Positions 1 through 8,413 of a DNA stretch of 64,000 bases are shown piece by piece; positions within the stretch are counted from its first letter, which is position 1; each line of letters begins with the position of its first letter. The notes beneath the pieces are model-generated. The model was not told where the DNA came from. It saw only the letters and a program-made list of their open reading frames with translations, and ran no database searches. The position numbers were made by a program, and so were the translations under genes. Source of the DNA: JAGVPT01 sp963717445 (GTDB lineage: Bacteria > Bacteroidota > Ignavibacteria > UBA10030 > UBA8401); NCBI GenBank assembly GCA_963717445.1, contig OY970334.1:1302001-1366000 (forward strand), written 5' to 3'.

Positions 1-729
1 GCTCACTGCCGGAAGATCCTTGTCGATCTTCTTCACTAATTTAATCTCTTTTGCTTTTGCCAAAATTTCGTACCGGGCACACATCATCTCGGCAAAGATC
101 GGGATATCGAGGGGCTTCCGGTCGATGGCGACCAACCCGGCTTCGAACTGGGAGAGGTCGATCATTTCTTTGACCCGCTGGATCATCTTCCCCGTGAGCT
201 CTCCGGCATACCGAAGGAGAAGCGCTTGTTCTTTTGTCACCGTGCCGGATTTCCCTTCGATAAGGTGGTCGACCGTTGAATCGACGGTCGTCAAGGGTCC
301 CAGCAAATCGTGAAAGAATGTCGACATGTACCGTTGTTGCAGGTCGCGAAACGCGCGCTCCGATGTCTTCGCCCGAAGCGTCGACCTCACGCGCGTGATC
401 AGCTCGGTCATCTCGATCGGCTTAACGAGATAATCCTTCGCTCCCTTTTTGAGGCATTCGATCGCCGTCGAAAAATCTGCGAATCCCGTGAGCATGATAA
501 TTTCTGTCCAAGGATAATCCCTTGTAACGTGGCCGAGCGTTTCGATGCCGTCCATCTTCGGCATGTTAATGTCGAGAAGAACGAGATCGACGGGCGCCTT
601 TTTGAGGATTGCGAGAGCCTCCTCTCCATCCTGCGCCACTTGAACTTCGAAGTCGGCAGCCTGGAGGCGAAGCTTGAGCGTCATCCGGAGACTGTCTTCG
701 TCGTCTACAACAAGGATTTTATCTTTCAT
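1..729 (-). CDS. Response regulator-histidine kinase hybrid, 3' part cut by window edge
   Basis: Reads from ATG at 729 off the left edge, 243 codons visible without a stop. The N-terminus is a CheY-like receiver with the acidic pair in ILVVDDED, phosphoacceptor Asp in LVLLDINMPKMDG and Lys in YLVKP. A dimerisation/phosphoacceptor helix follows with FFHDLLGPL as H box, then the start of the kinase region. The architecture matches the neighbouring gene at 765-1886, which begins 36 nt upstream, so the two look like paralogues in one minus-strand operon. The catalytic ATPase domain lies outside the window. Assignment rests on motifs; the signal sensed is unknown. Confidence 0.85.
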   Translation of the reverse strand, partial: MKDKILVVDDEDSLRMTLKLRLQAADFEVQVAQDGEEALAILKKAPVDLVLLDINMPKMDGIETLGHVTRDYPWTEIIMLTGFADFSTAIECLKKGAKDYLVKPIEMTELITRVRSTLRAKTSERAFRDLQQRYMSTFFHDLLGPLTTVDSTVDHLIEGKSGTVTKEQALLLRYAGELTGKMIQRVKEMIDLSQFEAGLVAIDRKPLDIPIFAEMMCARYEILAKAKEIKLVKKIDKDLPAVS

Positions 730-764
730 ACGGGTTCACTTATAGTTTTTTAGAGTAATGGTGT

Positions 765-1886
765 CTATTCAACAGGGAGTGTGAAATGAAACGTTGTGTA
801 CTTGCCGACTTCGCTTTCGACGTCCATCGTCCCGCCGTGTGACTGAACAATCAGCTTGCAGATCGAAAGGCCGAGACCGGTTCCCTTCTGTTTTGTCCTT
901 TTGGCGGAGGAAACTTGTTTGTAACGTTCAAAGAGCTGCGGAATTTCCTCTGCCGGAATCCCGACGCCGGTATCGGTGATACTCACCCTGACAAAAGGCT
1001 TTTTCTCCGAGCTGCCCGCCGGCGATTCTGAGATCAATGAGGTCGCAAGGGTCACCGAGCCGCCGCCTTTGGTGAACTTCATTGCATTGCTGAGAAGATT
1101 CATTGCCACCTGCGCAATCTTTTCAGCGTCGACAAAAACCTCCGGCAAATTGCTGCCGTATTGTTTGATAACGGAAATATTTTTCTGCTTGAATTGAAGT
1201 TCCGTCTCACGGCACACCGTGTCAAGGATGATCGAAAGGGCAATTTTCTGCCTGTCCAGCGCCATGTTGCCGGCTTCAAACTTCGAGAGGTCGAGAATAT
1301 CGTTGATCAACTCGAGCATGCGCCTGGCCGAATCGCCGGCAGTGTCGAGCAGACTAAGCTGCTCCGTAGTGAACTGTTTTTCCTGGTCGCGCAATTCCCG
1401 GTAGAAGTCGATCACGCTCTTGATGCCGTTCAACGGGCTTCGCAGATCGTGCACCAGCATCGCCATGAAATCGGCTTTCGTTCGTTCAAGTTCCGTTTCC
1501 GCCCGCTTCACCCGCACAAGCATTTTCGTTCGCACAAGGAGCTCTTCGGTGTCAATCGGTTTCGTCAAATATTCGTCCGCCCCGAGTTCCAATCCCTGTT
1601 CGATGCTGCTCGCGTCTTTCCGCTGCGCGGTAAGAAAAATGACAGGAATCTTTGCCGTCACCGGATTTGCCCTCAAATGCATCAGCGTTTCAAAGCCGTC
1701 CATTTCGGGCATTTGAATGTCCAGAAGAATAACATCCGGATTTTTTTCCTGAGCGATTGTGAGACATTGGCGACCGCTCGAGGCGCGAAGCATTTTTATC
1801 GGCTTACGTTTTAATGCAAATTCCAAGAGGTCCAGGTTGTCTTCTGTATCATCAACAACCAATAATGTCGGATCTGGATATTCCAT
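765..1886 (-). CDS. Receiver-histidine kinase hybrid (REC-HisKA-HATPase)
   Basis: A 373-residue soluble two-component protein. Residues about 7-125 are a receiver (phosphoacceptor Asp56 in LLDIQMP, TxKP Lys about 109). HisKA follows with His146 in VHDLRSPLNG, then an HATPase domain with N box MNLLSNAMKFT, G1 DTGVGIP and G2 GTGLGLS. It has no membrane segment and no DNA-binding output, so it probably takes phosphate from or gives it to other members of the cluster. ATG at 1886 is chosen over ATG at 1895 because AAAGGG lies 9 nt upstream of it, while the earlier ATG directly abuts that site. The gene follows 1918 by about 30 nt. Confidence 0.88.
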   Translation of the reverse strand: MEYPDPTLLVVDDTEDNLDLLEFALKRKPIKMLRASSGRQCLTIAQEKNPDVILLDIQMPEMDGFETLMHLRANPVTAKIPVIFLTAQRKDASSIEQGLELGADEYLTKPIDTEELLVRTKMLVRVKRAETELERTKADFMAMLVHDLRSPLNGIKSVIDFYRELRDQEKQFTTEQLSLLDTAGDSARRMLELINDILDLSKFEAGNMALDRQKIALSIILDTVCRETELQFKQKNISVIKQYGSNLPEVFVDAEKIAQVAMNLLSNAMKFTKGGGSVTLATSLISESPAGSSEKKPFVRVSITDTGVGIPAEEIPQLFERYKQVSSAKRTKQKGTGLGLSICKLIVQSHGGTMDVESEVGKYTTFHFTLPVE

Positions 1887-1917
1887 AGTTTTCATCCCTT
1901 TCAGAGTAATAATGCCG

Positions 1918-3768
1918 TTACGTATTGCGAAGAATCTGTCGTATGGTGTTCGAAAGAGTTCCCTGTGTGAATTCTGCTTTTTTCACAAAGTCTTTCGTGT
2001 ATGCGTTTAGTTTTTCCCACTCTTCGGACGTCAATTCTTTGCCCGAGAGAATGACAACGGGAATTTTTTTCCACGTCTCATCGTGCTGCAATCGCTGAAT
2101 GACATCGAACCCATCCATTTGAGGCATGACAAGGTCAAGAAAAATAATGGAAGGAGTCGATTTGCCGAGGATTTCAAATGCTTTTGCCCCGGTGTTCGCA
2201 ATTTCAACTTTGAACCCCTCCATTTCGAGCAGCCCTTTTACTGCAAGCGTAAAGTCTTCGTTGTCGTCAACAACCAGGACAAAATGCTCCCCGGAGCCGG
2301 ACGCCCGCCGGACGAGCGACAGTAGCCGTTTGGGTTCCGCCGGCTTTGCAATGACGTCGATCGCGCCAAGCGACACGGCCAACGGTTTGTTGTCGATGAT
2401 CGAATGAATAATGACCGGTATATCTTTCAGGGCATCGTTCGCTTTCAATTCCCGGAGAACCTGCCACCCGTCTTTCTGCGGCATCATGATGTCGAGCGTA
2501 ATGAGTGCCGGTGGATCCGCGAGTGCAAGTTTAATTCCCTCGTCGCCGGAATTTGCGCCGACCACCGAATACCCTTCGGGTACAAGATACTTCGTAAGGA
2601 TTTCGATAACGTCGGGGTCATCGTCTATACAGAGGACGCGAGTCCCTGTTCCCACAACCGTTTGCACAGGGCGCGGCCCAGGTGCCGGGGAAACCGGGTG
2701 TGACACCACCGGAGCCGGAACCGTTGAACTCGGGAGAATCGGCGGAGCGGGTTTTTCCAATTTTTCTCTCAACTCTTCGGGAAATACGGAAGGGATGGTA
2801 AGCGTAAAGGTTGAGCCTTTGCCGAACTCGCTGTCGACGGTTAAGTCGCCGCCGAGGATGAGCGCGAGACGGCGCGAGATCGGCAGCCCTAAGCCGGTTC
2901 CTTTATACTTTCTGGTGTTGCTGCTGTCGATTTGCTGAAATTCTTCAAACACCTTGCCGAAATTTTTGGGCTCGATTCCGATACCGGAATCCTTCACAGC
3001 GAACGAAACCATCCCGTTCTTTTGCGTCACCGTAACGACAATTTCTCCCTTCTCGGTGAACTTCGCCGCGTTGCTGAGCAGGTTGACAAGAATCTGTTTT
3101 ACCTTCAACGCGTCGGTTTGTAATGTGCGGATGTTCGGTCCAATGTTTTGCTTCAGCGCGATATCCTTGCCCTTGAGCAATCCTTCGACCGTCATCACCG
3201 AATTGGCTACGACGTTAGCGGCATCGTCCGTCTCGACGTTGACCGACATTCGGCCCGATTCGAGCTTGGAGAAGTCAAGAATGTCGTTGATGAGCTGGAG
3301 CAGGTGTTTTCCGTTGCGCAATACTTTCTCCAGCGCCATATGCTGGTCGGATGTCAGCGGGTCGCCATTGGGGCCGAGCAAGACCGAGCTGAAACCGATA
3401 ATCGAATTCAGCGGTGTGCGGAGCTCGTGAGACATGCTCGCAAGAAAATCCGATTTTACGCGGTACGCTTTTTCCAGCTCCATGTGTTTCGAGTTCAGCT
3501 CTTCATTTTTCAGCGCTACTTCGCGGGTTAGTTTTTGGGAGGCTTCAAAATTTCTCGCGTTTGTAATCGCCACGCCGAGCTGCGGAACAGAATTGTTAAT
3601 AATCTCTTTCTGTAAATCGTCGAAACGGTTCATCGACCCGAGCAGCAAAACTCCAAGCACCTTATCCTGGAACAAAATCGGAACGGCGAGAATAGAGGTA
3701 CGGCGCCACCTCAACGAGTCCGGTATCGACCGCAAAACCGGAGAGGATAGGAATATTTTTGACTTCAA
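1918..3768 (-). CDS. Hybrid histidine kinase, C-terminal piece of a frameshifted gene (GAF end-HisKA-HATPase-REC-REC)
   Basis: This frame supplies the second half of a GAF domain (from about 3700 downward, SILAVPILFQDKVLGVLLLG), then HisKA (SMSHELRTPLNSIIGF), HATPase (LVNLLSNAAKFT, DSGIGI, GTGLGLPIS), a proline-rich linker and two receivers (LITLDIMMPQKDGW and IIFLDLVMPQMDGF). Its first residues do not look like a start and it has no input domain of its own. The missing half is the overlapping frame at 3662-4810. Dropping one base near 3705 (in the GCGCC run) joins them into a kinase of roughly 960 residues. Treat 1918-4810 as one gene, either recently broken or misassembled. Confidence 0.85.
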   Translation of the reverse strand: MKSKIFLSSPVLRSIPDSLRWRRTSILAVPILFQDKVLGVLLLGSMNRFDDLQKEIINNSVPQLGVAITNARNFEASQKLTREVALKNEELNSKHMELEKAYRVKSDFLASMSHELRTPLNSIIGFSSVLLGPNGDPLTSDQHMALEKVLRNGKHLLQLINDILDFSKLESGRMSVNVETDDAANVVANSVMTVEGLLKGKDIALKQNIGPNIRTLQTDALKVKQILVNLLSNAAKFTEKGEIVVTVTQKNGMVSFAVKDSGIGIEPKNFGKVFEEFQQIDSSNTRKYKGTGLGLPISRRLALILGGDLTVDSEFGKGSTFTLTIPSVFPEELREKLEKPAPPILPSSTVPAPVVSHPVSPAPGPRPVQTVVGTGTRVLCIDDDPDVIEILTKYLVPEGYSVVGANSGDEGIKLALADPPALITLDIMMPQKDGWQVLRELKANDALKDIPVIIHSIIDNKPLAVSLGAIDVIAKPAEPKRLLSLVRRASGSGEHFVLVVDDNEDFTLAVKGLLEMEGFKVEIANTGAKAFEILGKSTPSIIFLDLVMPQMDGFDVIQRLQHDETWKKIPVVILSGKELTSEEWEKLNAYTKDFVKKAEFTQGTLSNTIRQILRNT

Positions 3769-4810
3769 GCACTCTTTGTTCGGCAGCGCATTGTCCAGGA
3801 ATTCCCTCTCCCATCGCGAAGCTTTTCACTTTCTCCCCCTTTTCTTTCAAAGCGTACCCTGCGGATAATTCGAGAATTTTTTTCCCTTCATTCATCAAAT
3901 ACAGGGCACCGACGGATGCCTTCGCATGGTGGCACAACAACTGCAAGCTGCGCTGCTGGATGGTATTCATATCCGCAAAAGCATTCAAGGCCGTGACAAG
4001 TTCAGAGTAAGCATTCAACCTGGTGTAATTATTTCCGAGCATTGTCGACATTTTATTGAAATCTGCCGCGAGTTGCCCAAGCTCATCGGAACGGTTAAGG
4101 TTAATGGGGTCGAACTTGCCCGCCATAATATTCTGCGTCCCCTCCTTCAAAATCCGCACAGGGGTCGTGATCGAACGCGTCAGGACGAACCCTAACGCAA
4201 CGGCAAATACGGCCAGCAGGATGTTGACCAAACCGATAAACGTTGCAAGGTCCTTTCCTAGCCCCGTTGCGCGATCCAAACTGCGTTGCTGCGACATTGA
4301 GAGCTCCTTTGACATGTCGCGAATGAGCGACCTGGCCTGGTTCAAATATTGTGTCTTAACTTCCTCGCTCGCTAAGGAGGCTGCTTCTTCGTCGATATTT
4401 AAACCGGCTTTACGGTCGTTCCCAAGTTTGATTTTTTTGTCCCCGATATCACCGATCCATTTATAGGTAAGTGACTTTACTTCTCCGAAAGAGGTGATAG
4501 AGAGACTATCGGCCATGCTGTTGCTTACGGCTGACATGGCATCGTCAAATTCTTTGATCGCACTTTCGTAGGATGTCTTTGCAGATTCGTCACCAGTGAG
4601 GAGATACAAATTCGCCTCATCCGGCGCGTCTGCCAGCACATGGCGAACACTCTCGACACTTGTGAGCACTTTAATTTCGCTCGACGTAAAGCTAAAATTC
4701 TTTTCGATCTCCGAAAGAAGATACAACGTTAGGAGGGTCATCGCCGTCAAGATGACGAGCAGAAAGGCGAAATTCGCCAACACCCTCCAGTACAGTTTTG
4801 TCTTCAGCAT
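3662..4810 (-). CDS. Hybrid histidine kinase, N-terminal piece (TM-sensor-TM-HAMP-GAF) of a frameshifted gene
   Basis: The N-terminal sensor half begins with a membrane helix at residues about 8-31 (NFAFLLVILTAMTLLTLYLL). An extracytoplasmic helical domain of CHASE3/four-helix type follows, then a second membrane helix (FIGLVNILLAVFAVALGFVL), HAMP (TRSITTPVRILKEG) and a GAF domain. The GAF stops mid-fold at about 3700, where this frame runs into an artificial tail (YLYSRRSDFVPG). The continuation is in the frame of 1918-3768. ATG at 4810 is preferred over the upstream ATG at 4852 because AGGAGA lies 8 nt before it and the hydrophobic segment follows directly. The ligand is unknown. Confidence 0.85.
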   Translation of the reverse strand: MLKTKLYWRVLANFAFLLVILTAMTLLTLYLLSEIEKNFSFTSSEIKVLTSVESVRHVLADAPDEANLYLLTGDESAKTSYESAIKEFDDAMSAVSNSMADSLSITSFGEVKSLTYKWIGDIGDKKIKLGNDRKAGLNIDEEAASLASEEVKTQYLNQARSLIRDMSKELSMSQQRSLDRATGLGKDLATFIGLVNILLAVFAVALGFVLTRSITTPVRILKEGTQNIMAGKFDPINLNRSDELGQLAADFNKMSTMLGNNYTRLNAYSELVTALNAFADMNTIQQRSLQLLCHHAKASVGALYLMNEGKKILELSAGYALKEKGEKVKSFAMGEGIPGQCAAEQRVLEVKNIPILSGFAVDTGLVEVAPYLYSRRSDFVPG

Positions 4811-4887
4811 GGTCTTCTCCTGCGTGTTGAGAATACGACACAATAAATGCATGTGAAAAGAAATTTCATCGTTGACGGCTCCATTGG

Positions 4888-5262
4888 CTAGTCCGCGAGA
4901 TATTTTTTAATCAGCGTGATGAGCTCTTCCGGGTCCATGGGCTTTGAATAATGCTCGGCGCATCCTATCTCGAGCGTTCGTATCTTATCCTCGGGCTTGG
5001 CTTGGGCAGTAAATGCAATGATGGGGATACTTTTTGTCCGTTTGTCTCCCTTAAGAATGGGAATTGCGGTCCATCCGTCCATGACCGGCATCTGCATATC
5101 CATCAAGATGAGGCTCGGCTGATGTTCGAATGCTTTGTCGACAGCCTCCTGTCCATTCTCCGCAATGATGAGCTCTGCACCGAGCCGGCTACGCTGCAAA
5201 ACAAACGATACCAAATCCCGATTGTCCTCATCATCCTCTGCCAACAAAATCTTTTTGCTCAT
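4888..5262 (-). CDS. Single-domain response regulator (CheY/Spo0F-like)
   Basis: A 124-residue stand-alone receiver: acidic residues in LLAEDDED, phosphoacceptor Asp55 in LILMDMQMPVMDGW, Thr in IAFTAQ and Lys in HYSKPMDPEEL. With no output domain it is suited to be a phosphate shuttle between the hybrid kinases beside it. ATG at 5262 is chosen because AAGGA sits 8 nt upstream; an in-frame GTG at 5268 lies inside that spacing. It lies between the TPR protein and the membrane kinase on the same strand, with spacers of 30 and 77 nt. Confidence 0.9.
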   Translation of the reverse strand: MSKKILLAEDDEDNRDLVSFVLQRSRLGAELIIAENGQEAVDKAFEHQPSLILMDMQMPVMDGWTAIPILKGDKRTKSIPIIAFTAQAKPEDKIRTLEIGCAEHYSKPMDPEELITLIKKYLAD

Positions 5263-5292
5263 ATTCACATTCCTTTCAATGTTCAGAATTAC

Positions 5293-6642
5293 TCAGCTCA
5301 GCGACGAAACATAATCGCGAAAATGAGCCAACTTCTCGTTCATGGTAATCATAAGTTCGTCGACATCCACAGGTTTTTTCAGGAATCCTTCATGATGCCG
5401 CAGCTCGGACGACTGAAGCTGAGAAACTTCAGATTCCTGGCATAAGAGGATAAAGGGAATAAAATTAAACTTCACCGTCGCACGCAATAGATGCAAAAAC
5501 TTTATTCCACTCAAACTGCCCGGAGAAAATTCCGTATGGCATAATATGATATTGGGGTTGACCTTTTCGATTTTTTCAAGTGCTTCTTCAGGTGTTCCGG
5601 AGAGAACCACCGCATAGCCTGCAGATTTGAGACGGGGCACCAAATCGTCTTTTGTCTTCACATTCGGCGAAACATAAAGGACCGTCCCTTTATACTGGTC
5701 GGCAACGAGGTCGAGGAGGAATTTCGTTTCGTACTCAAGATACTCTTCCATCGTCACCTGATAGACTTTGCGCAGCCATTCAAAAGTCGAAGAAGAACTT
5801 CGCAGGAGCTGCCGTTTAGCAATGACCTCTTTTACGGCGTTGCTGTACATCTTCAACTTCACTTCGCGGCGGAGAGATTGCTCGACATTTTCGGGAATCG
5901 ATAGAGAGAGTGCAAGTTTATGAAGTTCTTCAACCTCTATATCGCTGGGCGCCCCGTTGAGCCACGCTTTCTCCATTGAATGCCGCAACTGCCTCACGTT
6001 GGAATCCAGCTGCTGGTTGGTCATCTCCTCGCGCGCTTTTTTTTCCTGTTCCAGTGAATGCGAGAGCATTTGAATTTGTCGCTTCATTTCCTCCAGCGTT
6101 GCTTCCATTGCTTTCTGTTCTGCCGGCGTCGGCACGGGTTCTGGCGGAACTTCTCTTGTCATGGCGGGGGGTGGAGTTGTTGCCGGAGGAGGATTTACTG
6201 AAGACACAGCAACTGGCTGCGGTGGCGATGCCGGAACGGGCTGAGCGACCGGCTTGGGCGGAGGCGATCCAACAACCGGTGTTGGTTTAATGCCGGGCGG
6301 CGGTACAGCGGCGCGTGGTGGAACAGCAGGCGCCGTCGAAACGCGGGGAGGAGTAGCACCTGGTAATGGTGCAGCACTAGGTGGTTGCGTAACAGCAGCA
6401 AGAGGAACAGGACTTGCTTCTTTCTTCTTCTGCGCTTCAAAGTAGTTGATACGATCCAAGAACGCAACAACATAAACATTGGCCGGGTCAAACTTTTTCG
6501 CCTTTTCAATTTCCGTCCGAGCTTCGTGAAAACGAGACTCTTTCAAAAAGCGATCTGCTGCCAACAGACATTGCTTTGCCGCTGCCTTATCGGGGGTGCC
6601 CGATGGAGAACTCAGGGGAGTATTTTGCGGATTGCTGGTCAA
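5293..6642 (-). CDS. TPR/proline-rich/coiled-coil protein with degenerate receiver domain
   Basis: Probably the first gene of the phosphorelay operon. Residues 15-65 resemble a TPR pair (AAADRFLKESRFHEARTEIE). Residues about 72-165 are a Pro/Ala/Val-rich linker. A coiled coil (about 170-215) and a helical domain follow. The C-terminal 125 residues have a receiver fold pattern, but the phosphoacceptor position reads IILCHTEFSPG where a real receiver has LLLD.xMP, so the Asp is His; the KP motif is kept (LKKPVDVDEL). It may act as a phosphorylation-independent scaffold. The start is uncertain: TTG at 6642 has no good ribosome binding site and no in-frame ATG lies nearby. Confidence 0.7.
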   Translation of the reverse strand: MTSNPQNTPLSSPSGTPDKAAAKQCLLAADRFLKESRFHEARTEIEKAKKFDPANVYVVAFLDRINYFEAQKKKEASPVPLAAVTQPPSAAPLPGATPPRVSTAPAVPPRAAVPPPGIKPTPVVGSPPPKPVAQPVPASPPQPVAVSSVNPPPATTPPPAMTREVPPEPVPTPAEQKAMEATLEEMKRQIQMLSHSLEQEKKAREEMTNQQLDSNVRQLRHSMEKAWLNGAPSDIEVEELHKLALSLSIPENVEQSLRREVKLKMYSNAVKEVIAKRQLLRSSSSTFEWLRKVYQVTMEEYLEYETKFLLDLVADQYKGTVLYVSPNVKTKDDLVPRLKSAGYAVVLSGTPEEALEKIEKVNPNIILCHTEFSPGSLSGIKFLHLLRATVKFNFIPFILLCQESEVSQLQSSELRHHEGFLKKPVDVDELMITMNEKLAHFRDYVSSLS

Positions 6643-6793
6643 AGAGTTTAAATATTAGTCCATTTTTTCCGGCAGCCTTCTATCCCCTCTTACTGCGTCA
6701 TTGCTCCATCTCATTAATCCTGCCATAACCACACGACCGACAACGAGAGGCACGAGAAAATAATTCTGCAGAAATTGATAGTCGGCGTTGTGG

Positions 6794-6867
6794 TGCACCC
6801 AGAGGGAATCGAACCCCCAACCCTCAGATTCGAAGTCTGATGCTCTATCCAGTTGAGCTATGGGTGC
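6794..6867 (-). tRNA. tRNA-Arg (anticodon UCG)
   Basis: A 74-nt cloverleaf on the minus strand. The acceptor arm GCACCCA pairs with TGGGTGC, discriminator A. The D arm contains AGCTCAACTGGATAGAGC. The anticodon arm TCAGA-CTTCGAA-TCTGA puts UCG at positions 34-36. The T arm is GGGGGTTCGATTCCCTC. No CCA is encoded. A partial copy of its 5' end lies about 60 nt upstream (see 6921-6939). Confidence 0.95.
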
Positions 6868-6920
6868 AAGCTTAATTCTACTGCAAATATGTTGAGCGAA
6901 ATCCCGCCGCCCTTTGGCGG

Positions 6921-6939
6921 GATTGAGCTATGAGTGCAA
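6921..6939 (-). repeat. Partial copy of the tRNA-Arg 5' end
   Basis: Read on the minus strand, this segment gives GCACTCATAGCTCAA. It matches the first 15 nt of the adjacent tRNA (GCACCCATAGCTCAA) at 14 of 15 positions and then runs into the 6900-6924 hairpin. It cannot fold as a tRNA. Confidence 0.6.
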
Positions 6940-7287
6940 ATTTCGACGTGAAATATACAAAACTTTGAAGGGGAAGGCAAGAACGCCTCGTGTAATGCTT
7001 TATGGTTTTGTGGATGAAAGGACGTAGTTGAAAAATGTAGCGGTGAATTGTTTTGCGTTCGGTTGCTGTAACTCCAGAGGGCGCTGGAAATACGGCGTGT
7101 CAAAGCCATTTTCCTAAGAAACTCCTTATGCGATGGCTGTAAAAAGGTGGGACTTTGCAGTAGAACTTCTTAATCCGCAGGGATTCGTCCCTTGCTTTTA
7201 GAGTCAGAACCTCCGGAGGAGACCGTACGACAGGCTTTACGGCCTCTTTTTCCTAACTCTTATCTTAACGAAAATTTTTTCAATGTT

Positions 7288-7317
7288 TTGAAAGAAAATA
7301 TTTTTCACTACTATACA
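7288..7317 (+). promoter_or_regulatory. Probable sigma-70-like promoter of the SpoU methyltransferase gene
   Basis: TTGAAA at 7288-7293 and TATACA at 7312-7317 are separated by 18 nt, about 70 nt before the start at 7387. The region is AT-rich. Only a sequence match. Confidence 0.45.
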
Positions 7318-7386
7318 GTCGAACCTGCGAAGACTCAAACGAATCTCGAACTCCAGTTGTAAAGCCGAATCACTCATTGTAAACGT

Positions 7387-8214
7387 ATGGCGCTAACTAT
7401 AGAACAGGTTGCTTCCATTCAACATCCTCACCTCGAACCGTACCGCACCCTCAAACGTCCTTTAGAGCATCAGAGAGATGGTATTTTTGTTGCTGAGGGG
7501 GAAAAAGTTGTCCGGCGCTTGCTCAGAAGTCCGATTCAAATTCTTTCTATTCTTCTTACCCGGGAATGGTTTGCATTATATCGACCGCTATTAGAAGCGC
7601 GAACCGAGGCTATTAATGTTTATCTTGCCGAAAAAGAAACAATGGAAACAATTGTGGGCTTTCAGCTGCACAAAGGAATCATGGCAACGGCAAAAATTCC
7701 TGAGCCGGCAGCGATCGAAAATGTTACCTCTGCCGAGAACCGGCCCTATTTTTTTTTGGCGACCGATGGAATTATGAATTCGGAAAATATGGGTGTCATC
7801 GTGCGGAATTGCGCGTCGTTCGGCGTTCATGCCCTGTTGACCGGCGAAACGTCGTGCGACCCGTACCTCAGACGCGCCGTAAGGAATTCAATGGGAAATA
7901 TTTTCTCGCTTCCTGTCGTCCACCTCGTAGACATTGCAGAAGAATTAAAGCGCCTTCGTTCGGATTTCAACGTAACAATCATTGCAGCCCATCCGCGAGA
8001 AACCAGCAGCTCCATAACCAATGTTGATTTCTGCGGCAATTGCTGTATCGTGCTGGGAGGTGAGGGACACGGAATTTCGGAACGAGTGCTCGCCGCATGC
8101 GACCTGGAAGCCGCGATCCCGATGACAAGGGGAGTCGACTCACTCAACGTCGCTAGTGCAAGTGCGGTCATAATGTATGAGGTACAGCGGCAGCGTGCAC
8201 GCAAAAATTCCTAA
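7387..8214 (+). CDS. TrmH/SpoU-family RNA 2'-O-methyltransferase
   Basis: This 275-residue protein has the usual two-part layout: an N-terminal substrate-binding domain (residues 1-110) and a C-terminal SPOUT trefoil-knot domain. The three SpoU motifs are clear: NMGVIVRNCASFG (motif 1, Asn and Arg), IVLGGEGHGIS (motif 2) and IPMTRGVDSLNVASASAV (motif 3). It should methylate a ribose 2'-OH in rRNA or tRNA using S-adenosylmethionine. The N-terminal domain resembles rRNA Gm methylases of the RlmB/TsnR type more than TrmH itself, but the target base cannot be read from sequence. It is monocistronic: a hairpin spacer follows before the ATP-grasp gene. Confidence 0.88.
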   Translation: MALTIEQVASIQHPHLEPYRTLKRPLEHQRDGIFVAEGEKVVRRLLRSPIQILSILLTREWFALYRPLLEARTEAINVYLAEKETMETIVGFQLHKGIMATAKIPEPAAIENVTSAENRPYFFLATDGIMNSENMGVIVRNCASFGVHALLTGETSCDPYLRRAVRNSMGNIFSLPVVHLVDIAEELKRLRSDFNVTIIAAHPRETSSSITNVDFCGNCCIVLGGEGHGISERVLAACDLEAAIPMTRGVDSLNVASASAVIMYEVQRQRARKNS

Positions 8215-8248
8215 CAATGCGTCCGAAAAATTCGACCCCGGGTTTTTT

Positions 8249-8331
8249 CTCTGCGACTCCTCTGTGTTCCTCTGTGAAACATTACAATTGTTACACAGAG
8301 TGGCGCTGAGAATCTCAGAGTTCCACAGAGA
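8249..8331. repeat. Intergenic imperfect hairpin, CTCTGTG word family
   Basis: Arms at about 8249-8280 and 8292-8331 are made of recurring words (CTCTGTGTTCCTCTGTG against CACAGAG...CTCAGAGTTCCACAGAGA). They are complementary at word level but not base for base. They lie between the methyltransferase and ATP-grasp genes. Confidence 0.55.
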
Positions 8332-8413
8332 TACGGGGAACGGATGGAAATACGTTCAAAAATGTACCGCTACGCGCTTGCGTCTTCACAGTAAATTTTA
8401 TTTATTTTGAACG

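Larger units (their letters stand above)
6868..7386. other. Gene-free stretch with hairpins and a partial tRNA copy
   Basis: No convincing gene. Contents: a perfect 9-bp hairpin at 6900-6924 (AATCCCGCC with loop GCCCTTT), the tRNA-like fragment at 6921-6939, and a short hairpin with UUCG loop followed by T residues at 7177-7200 (GCAGGGA-TTCG-TCCCTTGC). A weak stem with T-run lies at 7233-7252 (AGGC...GCCTCTTTTT). The word TTTGCAGTAGAA occurs in opposite orientations near 6885 and 7160. The promoter of the next gene is near 7288-7317. Confidence 0.5.

Noticed and set aside
2404..2938. Open frames on the plus strand opposite the histidine kinase cluster
   Set aside because: They are shadows in GC-rich codon positions of the minus-strand kinases; no starts, no families.
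6858..7109. 83-residue frame antisense to the tRNA region
   Set aside because: It runs into the tRNA gene and the hairpin; no family resemblance and no coupling to a neighbour.
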